From the NCBI GenBank assembly GCA_900548955.1, contig URMQ01000112.1:1-5674 (forward strand): a stretch of DNA of 5,674 nt, in the 5' to 3' direction. Origin of the DNA: an uncultured Eggerthella sp. (GTDB lineage: Bacteria; Actinomycetota; Coriobacteriia; Coriobacteriales; Eggerthellaceae). A model generated the notes under the pieces. It worked only from the letters and a program-made list of their open reading frames with translations. It had not been told where the DNA came from and ran no database searches. Position numbers and translations under genes: made by a program. The first letter of the stretch is position 1. Each line of letters starts with the position of its first letter. This document shows positions 1-5,674 of the stretch, in pieces.

Positions 1-749
1 TGCTATGGCAAGTATGGCATGGGTTTCCGAAGCCTTTGTTCAAAGCCAGTGTGCATGCTTTGGCAGATGCAGTAGCGGCAGACGCTTATGTAGGCCCTTG
101 TCCTAAATGCGGTAAAGATTTACAGCTGCGTACATCGCAAAAGACTCGTTCTATGTTTATTGGCTGTTCGGGTTGGCCTGATTGCGATGTAACGTATCCG
201 CTTCCTAAGGGAAAAATTGAAGCAACAAATGAAAAATGCCCTGTATGTGGCATGCCTCAAATTAAGGTTACTGCATTCAGGTCGAAACCGAGGGTGTTGT
301 GTATTGATCCCGAATGTGAAACCAATAAAGAGCCCGATTTAGTAGTAGGCGAATGTCCAACGTGTGCGGCACAAGGCAAGCATGCAAAACTGGTAGCACG
401 CAAAAACCCTCGTACTCTGAAGCGTTTTATCAGGTGTGAAAACTATGACGAATGTGGTACGGGCTACCCGCTTCCTCAATACGGTGCACTTACTGCAACG
501 GAAGAGGTGTGCGAGTCGTGTGGGGCACCTATGGTGATTGTTACTACTAACCGCGGCCCTTGGAAACTCTGCCCCAACTTCAATTGTCCCGCAAAGAAAG
601 AAGCGGAAGAAAAGAAAGCTGCCGCAAAAGAAGCAAAGGCAGCAAAGAGCGCTAGCAAAACTACGGGCAGCAAAACAAAATCTGCTACTAAAAAGACCAC
701 TAAATCAACCACAAAGAAAAGGACAACCACTAAAGCGAAAAAAGCTTAG
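1..749 (+). CDS. topA: DNA topoisomerase I (type IA), C-terminal zinc-ribbon region, 5' partial
   Basis: This is the 3' end of a type IA topoisomerase gene, whose product relaxes negatively supercoiled DNA by single-strand cleavage and passage. The frame is open from the left edge (first whole codon at 3) and stops with TAG at 747-749, so the catalytic domains lie outside the window and the TTG at 36 is not the true start. Four Cys4 modules are visible: Cys codons at 99, 108, 165 and 183; at 237, 246, 300 and 315; at 354, 363, 435 and 453; and at 510, 519, 570 and 585. Modules 1 and 3 carry the family's GCSGWPDC...YPLP and RCENYDEC...YPLP patterns, and module 4 has PWKLCPNFNCP. This alternating arrangement resembles the archaeal-type TopA C-terminus, also known in some actinobacteria. 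The last ~50 residues are a Lys/Ala/Thr-rich tail, probably a disordered DNA-binding extension as in other actinobacterial TopA proteins. The family call is firm; the subtype is inferred. Confidence 0.9.
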   Translation, partial: LWQVWHGFPKPLFKASVHALADAVAADAYVGPCPKCGKDLQLRTSQKTRSMFIGCSGWPDCDVTYPLPKGKIEATNEKCPVCGMPQIKVTAFRSKPRVLCIDPECETNKEPDLVVGECPTCAAQGKHAKLVARKNPRTLKRFIRCENYDECGTGYPLPQYGALTATEEVCESCGAPMVIVTTNRGPWKLCPNFNCPAKKEAEEKKAAAKEAKAAKSASKTTGSKTKSATKKTTKSTTKKRTTTKAKKA

Positions 750-753
750 GGGT

Positions 754-759
754 TATAAT
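754..759 (+). promoter_or_regulatory. Isolated perfect -10 hexamer (possible mdh promoter)
   Basis: TATAAT lies five bases after the topA stop codon. No recognisable -35 hexamer sits 15-19 bases upstream, and there is no TG of an extended -10. If used, the transcript would start near 766 and run through the hairpin at 790-814 before reaching mdh, which would make that hairpin part of a leader. An exact match in a short AT-rich spacer can also arise by chance, so this is only a candidate. Confidence 0.22.
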
Positions 760-789
760 AAAAGTTAGTGCGCCCTTGTTTATCGAATT

Positions 790-823
790 CTAGCCAGCTT
801 GTCTAGTTAGCTAGTTTATTTAT
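790..823 (+). terminator. Probable weak intrinsic terminator after topA
   Basis: The left arm 790-799 (CTAGCCAGCT) pairs with the right arm 805-814 (AGTTAGCTAG) around a five-base loop. The ten positions give eight Watson-Crick pairs, one G-T wobble and one C/A mismatch. The stem is followed directly by TTTATTTAT (815-823), a T-rich tail. Its place 40 bases after the topA stop suits a topA terminator. The mismatch, the AT-rich stem and the interrupted T tract suggest it would be leaky, so some topA transcription could continue into mdh. Confidence 0.5.
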
Positions 824-885
824 GGTAGCAACAATAAAGGACGCGGTTGAGACACAAAGATTAATCACGAGTTAAGGTTTAATTC

Positions 886-891
886 AGGAGG
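886..891 (+). promoter_or_regulatory. Strong Shine-Dalgarno sequence of mdh
   Basis: AGGAGG lies ten bases before the ATG at 902 and is a full match to the anti-Shine-Dalgarno core. It is the strongest ribosome-binding site in the window and fixes the mdh start. It fits high expression of a central-carbon enzyme compared with the weaker sites of the downstream genes. Confidence 0.85.
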
Positions 892-901
892 AATTACTAC
901 T

Positions 902-1825
902 ATGAGCAAAGTTACGATCGTAGGCGCAGGCAACGTCGGAGCAACCGCTGCGCACATCATTGCTTCAAAGAATCTTGCTGATGTTGTTTTAGTAGACGTG
1001 GCTGAAGGTCTTCCTCAGGGCAAAGCTCTTGATATGATGCATATGCGTTCGGTTGAAAAGTTCACTGTGAACGTAACTGGTACAAATGATTACGCTGCCA
1101 CTAAAGATTCTGATGTGGTAGTTATTACGGCAGGCATTGCTCGTAAGCCTGGCATGACGCGTGAAGATTTGTTGGGCGTTAATTCGGGCGTTATGTCTTC
1201 TGTAATTGATCAGGCCATGGAGGCTTCTCCTAACGCAATTTATATCTGCGTTACCAATCCGCTTGATGTTATGACCTATCTTGCCTTCAAGAAATCCGGT
1301 CTTCCTTCTAACCGCTTGATGGGCATGGGCGGTGTTTTGGACTCTTCCCGTCTTTCTTTTGCGGTATGTGAAAAGCTTGGCTGCGATCCTGCAGACGTTG
1401 AAGCTTGGGCATTGGGTGCTCATGGTGAGGGAATGGTTTGTTGGCCACGCTACACCAAGGTTAAAGGTACTCCTATTACCGAACTTATGAGCGCAGAAGA
1501 TATTGAAGAGGTTACTAAGCGTTGCACTAAGGGTGGTGCTGAAGTAGTTGCTTTCTTAAAGACGGGTTCTGCTTACTATGCTCCTGGTGCTTCCATTGCA
1601 AAAATGGTAGAAGCTATTCTTACTGATTCCAAGGAAGTAATGAGTGTATGTGCCTATATTGATGGCGAATATGGCTTGAATGATTTGTATATGAATATTC
1701 CTTGCCGCTTGGGCAAGAATGGTGTTGAAGAAATTGTTGAATTTGAACTTACCGAAGAAGAAATGGCTGCACTTCACGAATCAGCTGCAAGCGTAAAGAA
1801 GGGCTTAGAAAACCTTCCTGAATAA
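902..1825 (+). CDS. mdh: Malate dehydrogenase (NAD-dependent, LDH-like type)
   Basis: This enzyme interconverts malate and oxaloacetate with NAD(H) in the cytoplasm. The 307-residue length is normal for the LDH-like malate dehydrogenase group. The N-terminal Rossmann fold has GAGNVG at residues 8-13 and an acidic residue, Asp32 (VLVDV), at the end of the second strand, which favours NAD over NADP. The mobile-loop segment RKPGMTR (81-87) has Arg81 where lactate dehydrogenases have Gln, the known determinant of malate/oxaloacetate specificity. Arg87, Asn119 (VTNPLD), Asp147 and Arg150 (LDSSR), and catalytic His174 (GAHGE) are all present, so the active site is complete. The ATG start is supported by AGGAGG ten bases upstream. 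It is the first gene of the tightly packed run, 25 bases before the fumarase alpha start chosen here. In an anaerobe it probably runs toward malate, supplying fumarase and then fumarate reduction; that direction is an inference. Confidence 0.96.
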   Translation: MSKVTIVGAGNVGATAAHIIASKNLADVVLVDVAEGLPQGKALDMMHMRSVEKFTVNVTGTNDYAATKDSDVVVITAGIARKPGMTREDLLGVNSGVMSSVIDQAMEASPNAIYICVTNPLDVMTYLAFKKSGLPSNRLMGMGGVLDSSRLSFAVCEKLGCDPADVEAWALGAHGEGMVCWPRYTKVKGTPITELMSAEDIEEVTKRCTKGGAEVVAFLKTGSAYYAPGASIAKMVEAILTDSKEVMSVCAYIDGEYGLNDLYMNIPCRLGKNGVEEIVEFELTEEEMAALHESAASVKKGLENLPE

Positions 1826-1833
1826 CGATCGGT

Positions 1834-1839
1834 AAAGGA
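1834..1839 (+). promoter_or_regulatory. Shine-Dalgarno sequence deciding the fumarase alpha start
   Basis: AAAGGA lies 11 bases before the ATG at 1851. It abuts and overlaps the other in-frame ATG at 1839, leaving no spacer for that codon. This is the main reason for preferring the shorter protein. Confidence 0.55.
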
Positions 1840-1850
1840 TGTCGGCTCTC

Positions 1851-2762
1851 ATGAAAGTAGTTACTGCTGCCAGCGTGCATGACGCGCTGGCTTCGCTTAT
1901 TCCGCAGCTTGCAAGTGTTTTACCTGATGATATTTTAGCTGGTTTGATTGCGGCTCGCGAAGTTGAAACAGGGCAGCGCGCTCGTATCGTACTAGATCAG
2001 TTGGTAGAAAACGCGCGTATAGCTGCGCAGGATAAAGTACCTATCTGCCAAGATACTGGTACGGTATGGGTTTGTTTGGAAATAGGACCCGATGTTCTGG
2101 TTTCAGGAGATGTACTTTCGCGTGTAAATGAAGCAGTTGCATGGGCATATGATTCAGCACATTTGCGCAAATCGGTGGTAAAAAACGCTTTGTTTGATCG
2201 AGCGAATACGGGCGACAATACTCCAGCATTCTGCGAAATTCATTGCGTTGAAGAGTTGGGTGTTGCTCGCTTGCATGTCATGCTAAAAGGTGGCGGTTCG
2301 GATAATGCAAGCCGCGTTGTTATGCTTACGCCTAGTGCTGGTAAACAGGGAATTATCGATACCGTATTGCAATGTGTTCGCGAAAAGGCGGCAAATGCAT
2401 GCCCGCCACTCATAGTAGGCGTGGGCGTTGGTGCAACATTTGATAAGGTGGCAGGTCTTGCAAAACATGCGCTCATGCGTCCATTAGGACAAACTCATCC
2501 TGATCCTGAAACGAACGAATTTGAAGCAGAATTGCTTGCTGCAGTTAATGCGACAGGAATTGGCGCAGGTGCGCTAGGAGGTTGTACTACTGCTTTAGGG
2601 GTACGAGTGGAAACTGCTCCCTGTCATATTGCGGCGCTTCCTGTTGCGGTTAATATGGGATGTTCGGCAATGCGACGCGCAAGTGTCGATCTCGCCTGTG
2701 TTGATAGGGTAATTGACAACACTATGCTTGGTGGTATCTCGCTTGAAACAGAAGGGCGGTAG
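1851..2762 (+). CDS. Fumarate hydratase class I, alpha subunit (Fe-S hydro-lyase)
   Basis: This is the alpha subunit of a two-subunit, [4Fe-4S]-dependent hydro-lyase that interconverts malate and fumarate. It corresponds to the N-terminal domain of one-chain FumA. Counting from the ATG at 1851 (303 residues), the likely cluster ligands are Cys66 in PICQDTG, Cys184 in ACPPLIVGVGVG, and Cys271 in VNMGCSA. Other family signatures are NTGDNTPAFCEIH (119-131), LKGGGSDNASR (145-155) and GAGALGGCTTALGV (238-251). An in-frame ATG at 1839 would add four residues, but it has no usable ribosome-binding site. The beta gene follows after two bases, so the two are almost certainly translated together. L-tartrate dehydratase alpha is the close paralogue and cannot be excluded from sequence alone. 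The adjacent mdh makes fumarase much the better call. The iron-sulfur cluster implies oxygen sensitivity, fitting an anaerobic host. Confidence 0.9.
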   Translation: MKVVTAASVHDALASLIPQLASVLPDDILAGLIAAREVETGQRARIVLDQLVENARIAAQDKVPICQDTGTVWVCLEIGPDVLVSGDVLSRVNEAVAWAYDSAHLRKSVVKNALFDRANTGDNTPAFCEIHCVEELGVARLHVMLKGGGSDNASRVVMLTPSAGKQGIIDTVLQCVREKAANACPPLIVGVGVGATFDKVAGLAKHALMRPLGQTHPDPETNEFEAELLAAVNATGIGAGALGGCTTALGVRVETAPCHIAALPVAVNMGCSAMRRASVDLACVDRVIDNTMLGGISLETEGR

Positions 2763-2764
2763 TT

Positions 2765-3310
2765 GTGGCAATGCAAGAATCTATTTCCCTTACCCTTCCT
2801 TTAGATCGAGAAGTACTTAAAACCCTTAAAGCAGGTCAAGCATGCACGCTTACTGGTCCTCTGTTTACTCTTCGTGATGCAGGTCATCAGCGTCTTTTGG
2901 AAGAAACGGGTAAAGACAAGAAGCTTCCTTACGGGCTTTGCGGTCAAGCTATTTTCTATGCTGGTCCCACACCTGAAGCGGCGGGTCGTCCTTTTGGCGC
3001 TATTGGGCCTACTACGGCATCACGCATGGATTTTGCGGCACCGCACTTAATGGATTGCGGCATTGTAGCAACCGTTGGTAAGGGCACTCGTTCTGAAGCG
3101 GTTCGTCAGGCGTGCATCGACAATCAGGGCGTGTATTTTGTGGCAGTAGGTGGAGCTGCTGCGTATCTTGCGAAGTGTGTAGAATCGTGTGAAACCTTGG
3201 CGTATGCTGATTTGGGCACAGAAGCGCTTCGTAAAATTGAAGTGACTAATTTTCCTGTATTTGTAGGTATTGATGTTGCAGGAAATAGTATTTATACCCT
3301 TGATCGATAG
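2765..3310 (+). CDS. Fumarate hydratase class I, beta subunit
   Basis: This is the beta subunit (Fumerase_C domain) that completes the iron-sulfur fumarase with the upstream alpha chain. It supplies much of the substrate pocket. Length is 181 residues, normal for the free-standing subunit. Family motifs are RDAGH (37-41), GPTTASRMD (81-89), VGKGTRSEAV (104-113) and VYFVAVGGAAAYLAKCV (123-139). The usual consensus of the GPTT segment ends SARMD or SGRMD; here it is ASRMD, with Arg87 and Asp89 kept. The GTG at 2765 is taken as the start because it follows the alpha stop by two bases with a purine-rich GGGCGG (2754-2759) upstream. The in-frame ATG at 2771 is an equally possible start, two residues shorter. 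As with alpha, a tartrate dehydratase role is the alternative, made unlikely by the mdh context. Confidence 0.9.
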   Translation: MAMQESISLTLPLDREVLKTLKAGQACTLTGPLFTLRDAGHQRLLEETGKDKKLPYGLCGQAIFYAGPTPEAAGRPFGAIGPTTASRMDFAAPHLMDCGIVATVGKGTRSEAVRQACIDNQGVYFVAVGGAAAYLAKCVESCETLAYADLGTEALRKIEVTNFPVFVGIDVAGNSIYTLDR

Positions 3311-3312
3311 GA
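3309..3312 (+). promoter_or_regulatory. Shine-Dalgarno sequence of tmk overlapping the fumarase beta stop codon
   Basis: AGGA begins inside the TAG stop of the beta subunit (3308-3310) and stands six bases before the GTG at 3319. It supports the GTG as the tmk start and suggests coupling of tmk translation to termination of the fumarase beta gene. Confidence 0.55.
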
Positions 3313-3318
3313 ATACTG

Positions 3319-4068
3319 GTGGCTAGTACACAAGATACTTCTACGGGACCAGGCATTTTCGTCACTTTCGAAGGTGGCGATGGCGCAGGGAAAACCACGC
3401 ATATTACGTTTTTAGCAACCTGTTTACGTTCGATGGGTTACGAAGTGCTTTGCCTACGTGAGCCTGGTGGTACTTCTATTGGTGAAAATCTGCGTTCAAT
3501 TGTGCTAGATCCGGAAAATTCTACTATGGCGGATCAAACAGAACTGCTCATTTATGAAGCAGCTCGTGCTCAAATTGTCAAAGAAGTTGTTATTCCGGCT
3601 TTGGCGCGTGGGGCAGTGGTATTGCTGGATCGTTTTTATGACTCTACCATTGCCTATCAAGCATATGGCAGGGGTTTACCTTTGTCGTTTGTGCGTCAGG
3701 CGAATATCTTTGCTTGCCAAGGAGTTCATCCGTGCCGCACTATTTTACTCACCACTGACGCTTCAGCAGAAGAAGGTCTTGATCGCGCAACCCATCATGG
3801 GCAGGCGGATCGTCTTGAGCAAGCAGGCGCTGACTTTCATGCGCGGGTAAATGCAGCATTTATGCATCTTGCAGCTGAAAATCCTGCACGCATTCGCGTG
3901 GTGTCTTCGGCAGGCGCTAAAAATGAAACAGCACGTGCTATTTTCAGCGAATTAGCAGACGTTTTTGGCTGGGGTCCTGAAAGTGATGTGTGGAAACCAG
4001 GGTTCTTTGATCCTATCTTGGAGCGAAACACCGATCAAAAGGCTCAAATTTCTTTAGGTGAAGAGTAA
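3319..4068 (+). CDS. tmk: Thymidylate kinase (dTMP kinase)
   Basis: This enzyme phosphorylates dTMP to dTDP with ATP, an essential step of dTTP supply. The P-loop is GGDGAGKTT (residues 19-27), preceded by the typical VTFEG strand. REPGGT (47-52) is the conserved dTMP-binding segment. DRFYDSTIAYQAYGRG (104-119) carries the family DR(F/Y)..S motif. RATHHGQADRLEQ (156-168) is the LID region with its arginines. The P-loop has no arginine after the Asp while the LID is Arg-containing, like the E. coli-type enzymes. Upstream of the P-loop are about ten extra residues, and the C-terminus extends ~35 residues beyond the usual ~210-residue length with a Trp/Pro/acidic segment of no recognised function. 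The start is GTG with AGGA six bases upstream. It sits eight bases after fumarase beta and 12 before holB; tmk next to holB is a common bacterial pairing. Confidence 0.95.
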   Translation: MASTQDTSTGPGIFVTFEGGDGAGKTTHITFLATCLRSMGYEVLCLREPGGTSIGENLRSIVLDPENSTMADQTELLIYEAARAQIVKEVVIPALARGAVVLLDRFYDSTIAYQAYGRGLPLSFVRQANIFACQGVHPCRTILLTTDASAEEGLDRATHHGQADRLEQAGADFHARVNAAFMHLAAENPARIRVVSSAGAKNETARAIFSELADVFGWGPESDVWKPGFFDPILERNTDQKAQISLGEE

Positions 4069-4080
4069 GGCAGCAGGCAG

Positions 4081-5211
4081 GTGGCAGACGTTTTCGACGG
4101 TATATTTGGTCAACCGCGCGTACGGGAATTCTTTCGTGCGTCAATTGCCTCTGGGCGCGTAAGTCATGCCTACCTGTTTACTGGTCCAGCTGGTTCGAAT
4201 AAAACCGCTGCAGCTTATGCATTTGCGCAGGCTATTTTGTGCAAGAATCATGGGTGCCGTACGTGTGATGACTGCAAGCGCATAGAACGTCGTAAACATC
4301 CTGATGTGCATTTTTATAGTCCTGAAGGTGCTCAAGGGTATCTGATAGAACAGATTCGTGAGATTATTTCTGGCGTTGCTCTAGCTCCTATTCGTGCACA
4401 AGGTAAGGTATATATCCTTGATCGTGTAGATTTGTTGGGTGTTAGTGCTGCTAACGCTTTTTTAAAAACGCTTGAAGAGCCAATGCCTGGAGTCACCTTT
4501 ATTTTGCTCGGGCGTACACGTGAAGGGGTTTTGCCTACTATTGTTTCGCGTTGCCAGGTGGTGCCGTTTCGTCATATTCCCGCCCTAGAAGCTGCGGGAA
4601 TTCTTTCTCAAAAAACAGGGGTAACGCCGCAACAGGCACGCATTGCTATAGAGGCATGTAACGGATCTATAACCCGTGCGATTGTTTTTGCTAAAAGTGC
4701 TGAACGAGCAGAATTCCGCGCGCGTATAATGGAGGTTCTTGCCAACTTGCCTCTTGCAGACGAGCGCGATGTATTAGAGTATGCTGCAGAATTAATTGAG
4801 CGAGCCAAAGCTCCTCTCGATAATGTTCGTACCCAGCAAAGTGAAGAGTTGGCAGAGTCGGCAGACTTTCTTACTAAGTCAGCACTGAAACAAGTTGAAT
4901 TACGCCATAAGCGAACCTTGACTATGGCTACGCGTAATTCGCTTAATCAAATGACGTCAATCATTCGTTCTTGGCTTCGTGATGTTTTGATGATTGCGTC
5001 AGGAACGCCTGAATTAGTGATCAATGTTGATCAAAAACGGGCGCTAGAAATTGCCGCGCAAAAGGTGACACCAGTAGGTATCATGGACGCTTTGCGTGAA
5101 GCATACAAAACAGACGAAGCACTTAGCTATAATGTTTCTCCAGAGACGTGCTTAGACGCACTTCTTTTTTCGATAAGAGAGGTTCTACATGGTTCGGGTA
5201 ACCCCCATTAA
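4081..5211 (+). CDS. holB: DNA polymerase III delta-prime subunit (clamp loader)
   Basis: Delta-prime is the stator subunit of the clamp-loader complex that opens and places the beta sliding clamp on primed DNA. The 376-residue protein begins with the family's F..I.GQ..V segment. It has SHAYLFTGPAG leading into a P-loop-like GPAGSNKT (35-42), a zinc module with Cys54, Cys59, Cys62 and Cys65, a Walker B-like strand VYILDRVD (110-117), SAANAFLKTLEEP (122-134), and the SRC motif at 156-158 in LPTIVSRCQVVPF. The Walker A has Asn40 where Gly is usual. That fits a subunit that often does not hydrolyse ATP, but it could also be DnaX-like. DnaX is unlikely because of the length and the tmk/ricT neighbours. 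The C-terminal ~140 residues match the helical oligomerisation region in position but are poorly conserved. The start is GTG with only a weak purine-rich stretch upstream. The 3' end overlaps ricT by 23 bases. Confidence 0.92.
   Translation: MADVFDGIFGQPRVREFFRASIASGRVSHAYLFTGPAGSNKTAAAYAFAQAILCKNHGCRTCDDCKRIERRKHPDVHFYSPEGAQGYLIEQIREIISGVALAPIRAQGKVYILDRVDLLGVSAANAFLKTLEEPMPGVTFILLGRTREGVLPTIVSRCQVVPFRHIPALEAAGILSQKTGVTPQQARIAIEACNGSITRAIVFAKSAERAEFRARIMEVLANLPLADERDVLEYAAELIERAKAPLDNVRTQQSEELAESADFLTKSALKQVELRHKRTLTMATRNSLNQMTSIIRSWLRDVLMIASGTPELVINVDQKRALEIAAQKVTPVGIMDALREAYKTDEALSYNVSPETCLDALLFSIREVLHGSGNPH
5177..5182 (+). promoter_or_regulatory. Shine-Dalgarno sequence of ricT inside holB
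   Basis: GAGAGG lies six bases before the ATG at 5189, within the last codons of holB. It fixes the start of the final, right-truncated gene and shows that ribosomes finishing holB would pass directly over this site. Confidence 0.7.
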
Positions 5212-5674
5212 ACTTCAAGCTGGAACCAAGGTTTTATGGTTTGATCCAGCTGAACATAACGTATGTGCGGGCGACCATGTCATCGTGAGCACCGAACGAG
5301 GTTCGGAATTTGGTGTTGCTACGGCAGACATCATGGAAGTGAGCGATGAAATGATTGCTCAATTAAAATCGCCTTTAAAGCCGGTTCTTCGTATTGCTGA
5401 CGAACAAGATATTGAGCGCGCGCATGAGCTACAGCAAAAAGGTGAAGAGGCACTTGCTACCTTTAAAGAACTTGCTGCAGAAACCAGTGAACAAATGCGT
5501 CCAGTAATGGTTGAATTCCTGTTTGATGGGGATAAGGCGGTGTTTTATTTCGAATCCGAAGAGCGCATTGATTTTCGAGATTTGGTGCGAAAGCTAGCTG
5601 GTGTATTCCACGTGCGTGTTGATATGCGCCAAATTGGAGTGCGTGATGGTGCGCGTATGATTGGTGGCATTGGT
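5189..5674 (+). CDS. ricT: PSP1-domain protein, RicT/YaaT family, 3' partial
   Basis: The frame starts at ATG 5189 and stays open for 162 codons to the right edge, so the gene is cut by the window. The protein begins with VRVTPIKLQAGTKVLWFDP and has the PSP1-like GDHVIVSTERGSEFGVAT segment (28-45), with a charged, probably coiled-coil linker near 70-102. It then shows the diagnostic FESEERIDFRDLVRKLAGVF (121-140) and MRQIGVRDGARMIGGIG (146-162). The family's next segment is a Cys-rich G.CGR.LCC motif, just beyond the edge. In Bacillus subtilis, RicT (YaaT) joins RicA and RicF in an iron-sulfur complex that affects RNase Y-dependent RNA processing, and yaaT lies next to holB, as here. The role in this organism is inferred by homology. 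The gene overlaps holB by 23 bases, so translational coupling is likely. Confidence 0.9.
   Translation, partial: MVRVTPIKLQAGTKVLWFDPAEHNVCAGDHVIVSTERGSEFGVATADIMEVSDEMIAQLKSPLKPVLRIADEQDIERAHELQQKGEEALATFKELAAETSEQMRPVMVEFLFDGDKAVFYFESEERIDFRDLVRKLAGVFHVRVDMRQIGVRDGARMIGGIG

Noticed and set aside
1..75. Possible frameshift in topA near 36, because frame 1 (reading YGKYGMGF) is also open at the left edge.
   Set aside because: Frame 1 stops at 73, and frame 3 is continuous from the edge into the zinc modules. No break is needed to explain the sequence, although only ~30 codons upstream can be judged.
538..768. Basic 76-codon plus-strand frame overlapping the topA tail.
   Set aside because: It is a +1-type shadow of the Lys-rich repetitive topA codons. 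The Cys-module frame is clearly the coding one.
815..838. AT-only dyad TTTATT...AATAAA with a 12-base loop.
   Set aside because: A six-pair all-AT stem is too unstable to call, and it overlaps the tail of the better hairpin.
989..1423. 144-codon open frame on the minus strand opposite mdh.
   Set aside because: It lies entirely antisense to a well-supported enzyme gene. Its translation shows no family motif, and it has no ribosome site of note.
1834..1841. ATG at 1839 as the fumarase alpha start (longer protein).
   Set aside because: The purine stretch AAAGG ends immediately before it, with no spacer. The ATG at 1851 has suitable spacing and gives a typical family N-terminus.
5128..5133. Perfect TATAAT in holB about 55 bases before the ricT start.
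   Set aside because: There is no -35 hexamer at 15-19 bases and no extended -10. The only TTG-type candidate is about 30 bases upstream. A chance match within coding sequence is likely.
5148..5170. GTGC...GCAC stem followed by TTCTTTTTT inside holB, resembling an intrinsic terminator.
   Set aside because: The stem has only four base pairs and lies in conserved-frame coding sequence. It is too weak to support as a terminator or attenuator.

Overview
The window is a compact run of same-strand bacterial genes. In order it holds the 3' end of a type IA DNA topoisomerase gene (topA), malate dehydrogenase (mdh), the alpha and beta subunits of a class I (iron-sulfur) fumarate hydratase, thymidylate kinase (tmk), the DNA polymerase III delta-prime subunit (holB), and the 5' part of a PSP1-domain gene (ricT/yaaT). 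Base composition looks close to half G+C. Three features suggest an anaerobic actinobacterium, most likely of the class Coriobacteriia: an archaeal-style four-zinc-module topoisomerase tail ending in a Lys-rich extension, the topA / tmk / holB / ricT neighbourhood, and an oxygen-sensitive two-subunit fumarase next to an LDH-like malate dehydrogenase. The taxon is an inference from gene content and was not checked by any search.

Layout. Positions 1-749 are the end of topA, which enters from the left edge. Positions 750-901 are the only real intergenic space. It holds a plausible weak intrinsic terminator (790-823), a perfect but isolated TATAAT (754-759), and a strong Shine-Dalgarno sequence for mdh (886-891). 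From 902 to the right edge the genes are packed with gaps of 25 bases or less, and the last pair overlaps by 23 bases (holB/ricT). This looks like one transcription unit of six genes: mdh, fumarase alpha, fumarase beta, tmk, holB, ricT. No second promoter or terminator could be supported inside it.

How the genes work together. Malate dehydrogenase and fumarase interconvert oxaloacetate, malate and fumarate. In an anaerobe this is usually the reductive branch that feeds fumarate reductase and disposes of NADH. Tmk makes dTDP for DNA synthesis, HolB is part of the clamp loader, and TopA relaxes negative supercoils, so these belong to the replication side. RicT-type proteins act in RNA processing in Bacillus. 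The notable arrangement is a central-carbon cassette lying between topA and tmk-holB-ricT, a replication-linked set.

I found no mobile element, CRISPR array, tRNA, rRNA or evident undescribed system. Every substantial open frame that is not a shadow falls into a known family. The findings below are details of architecture, start choice and unusual residues.
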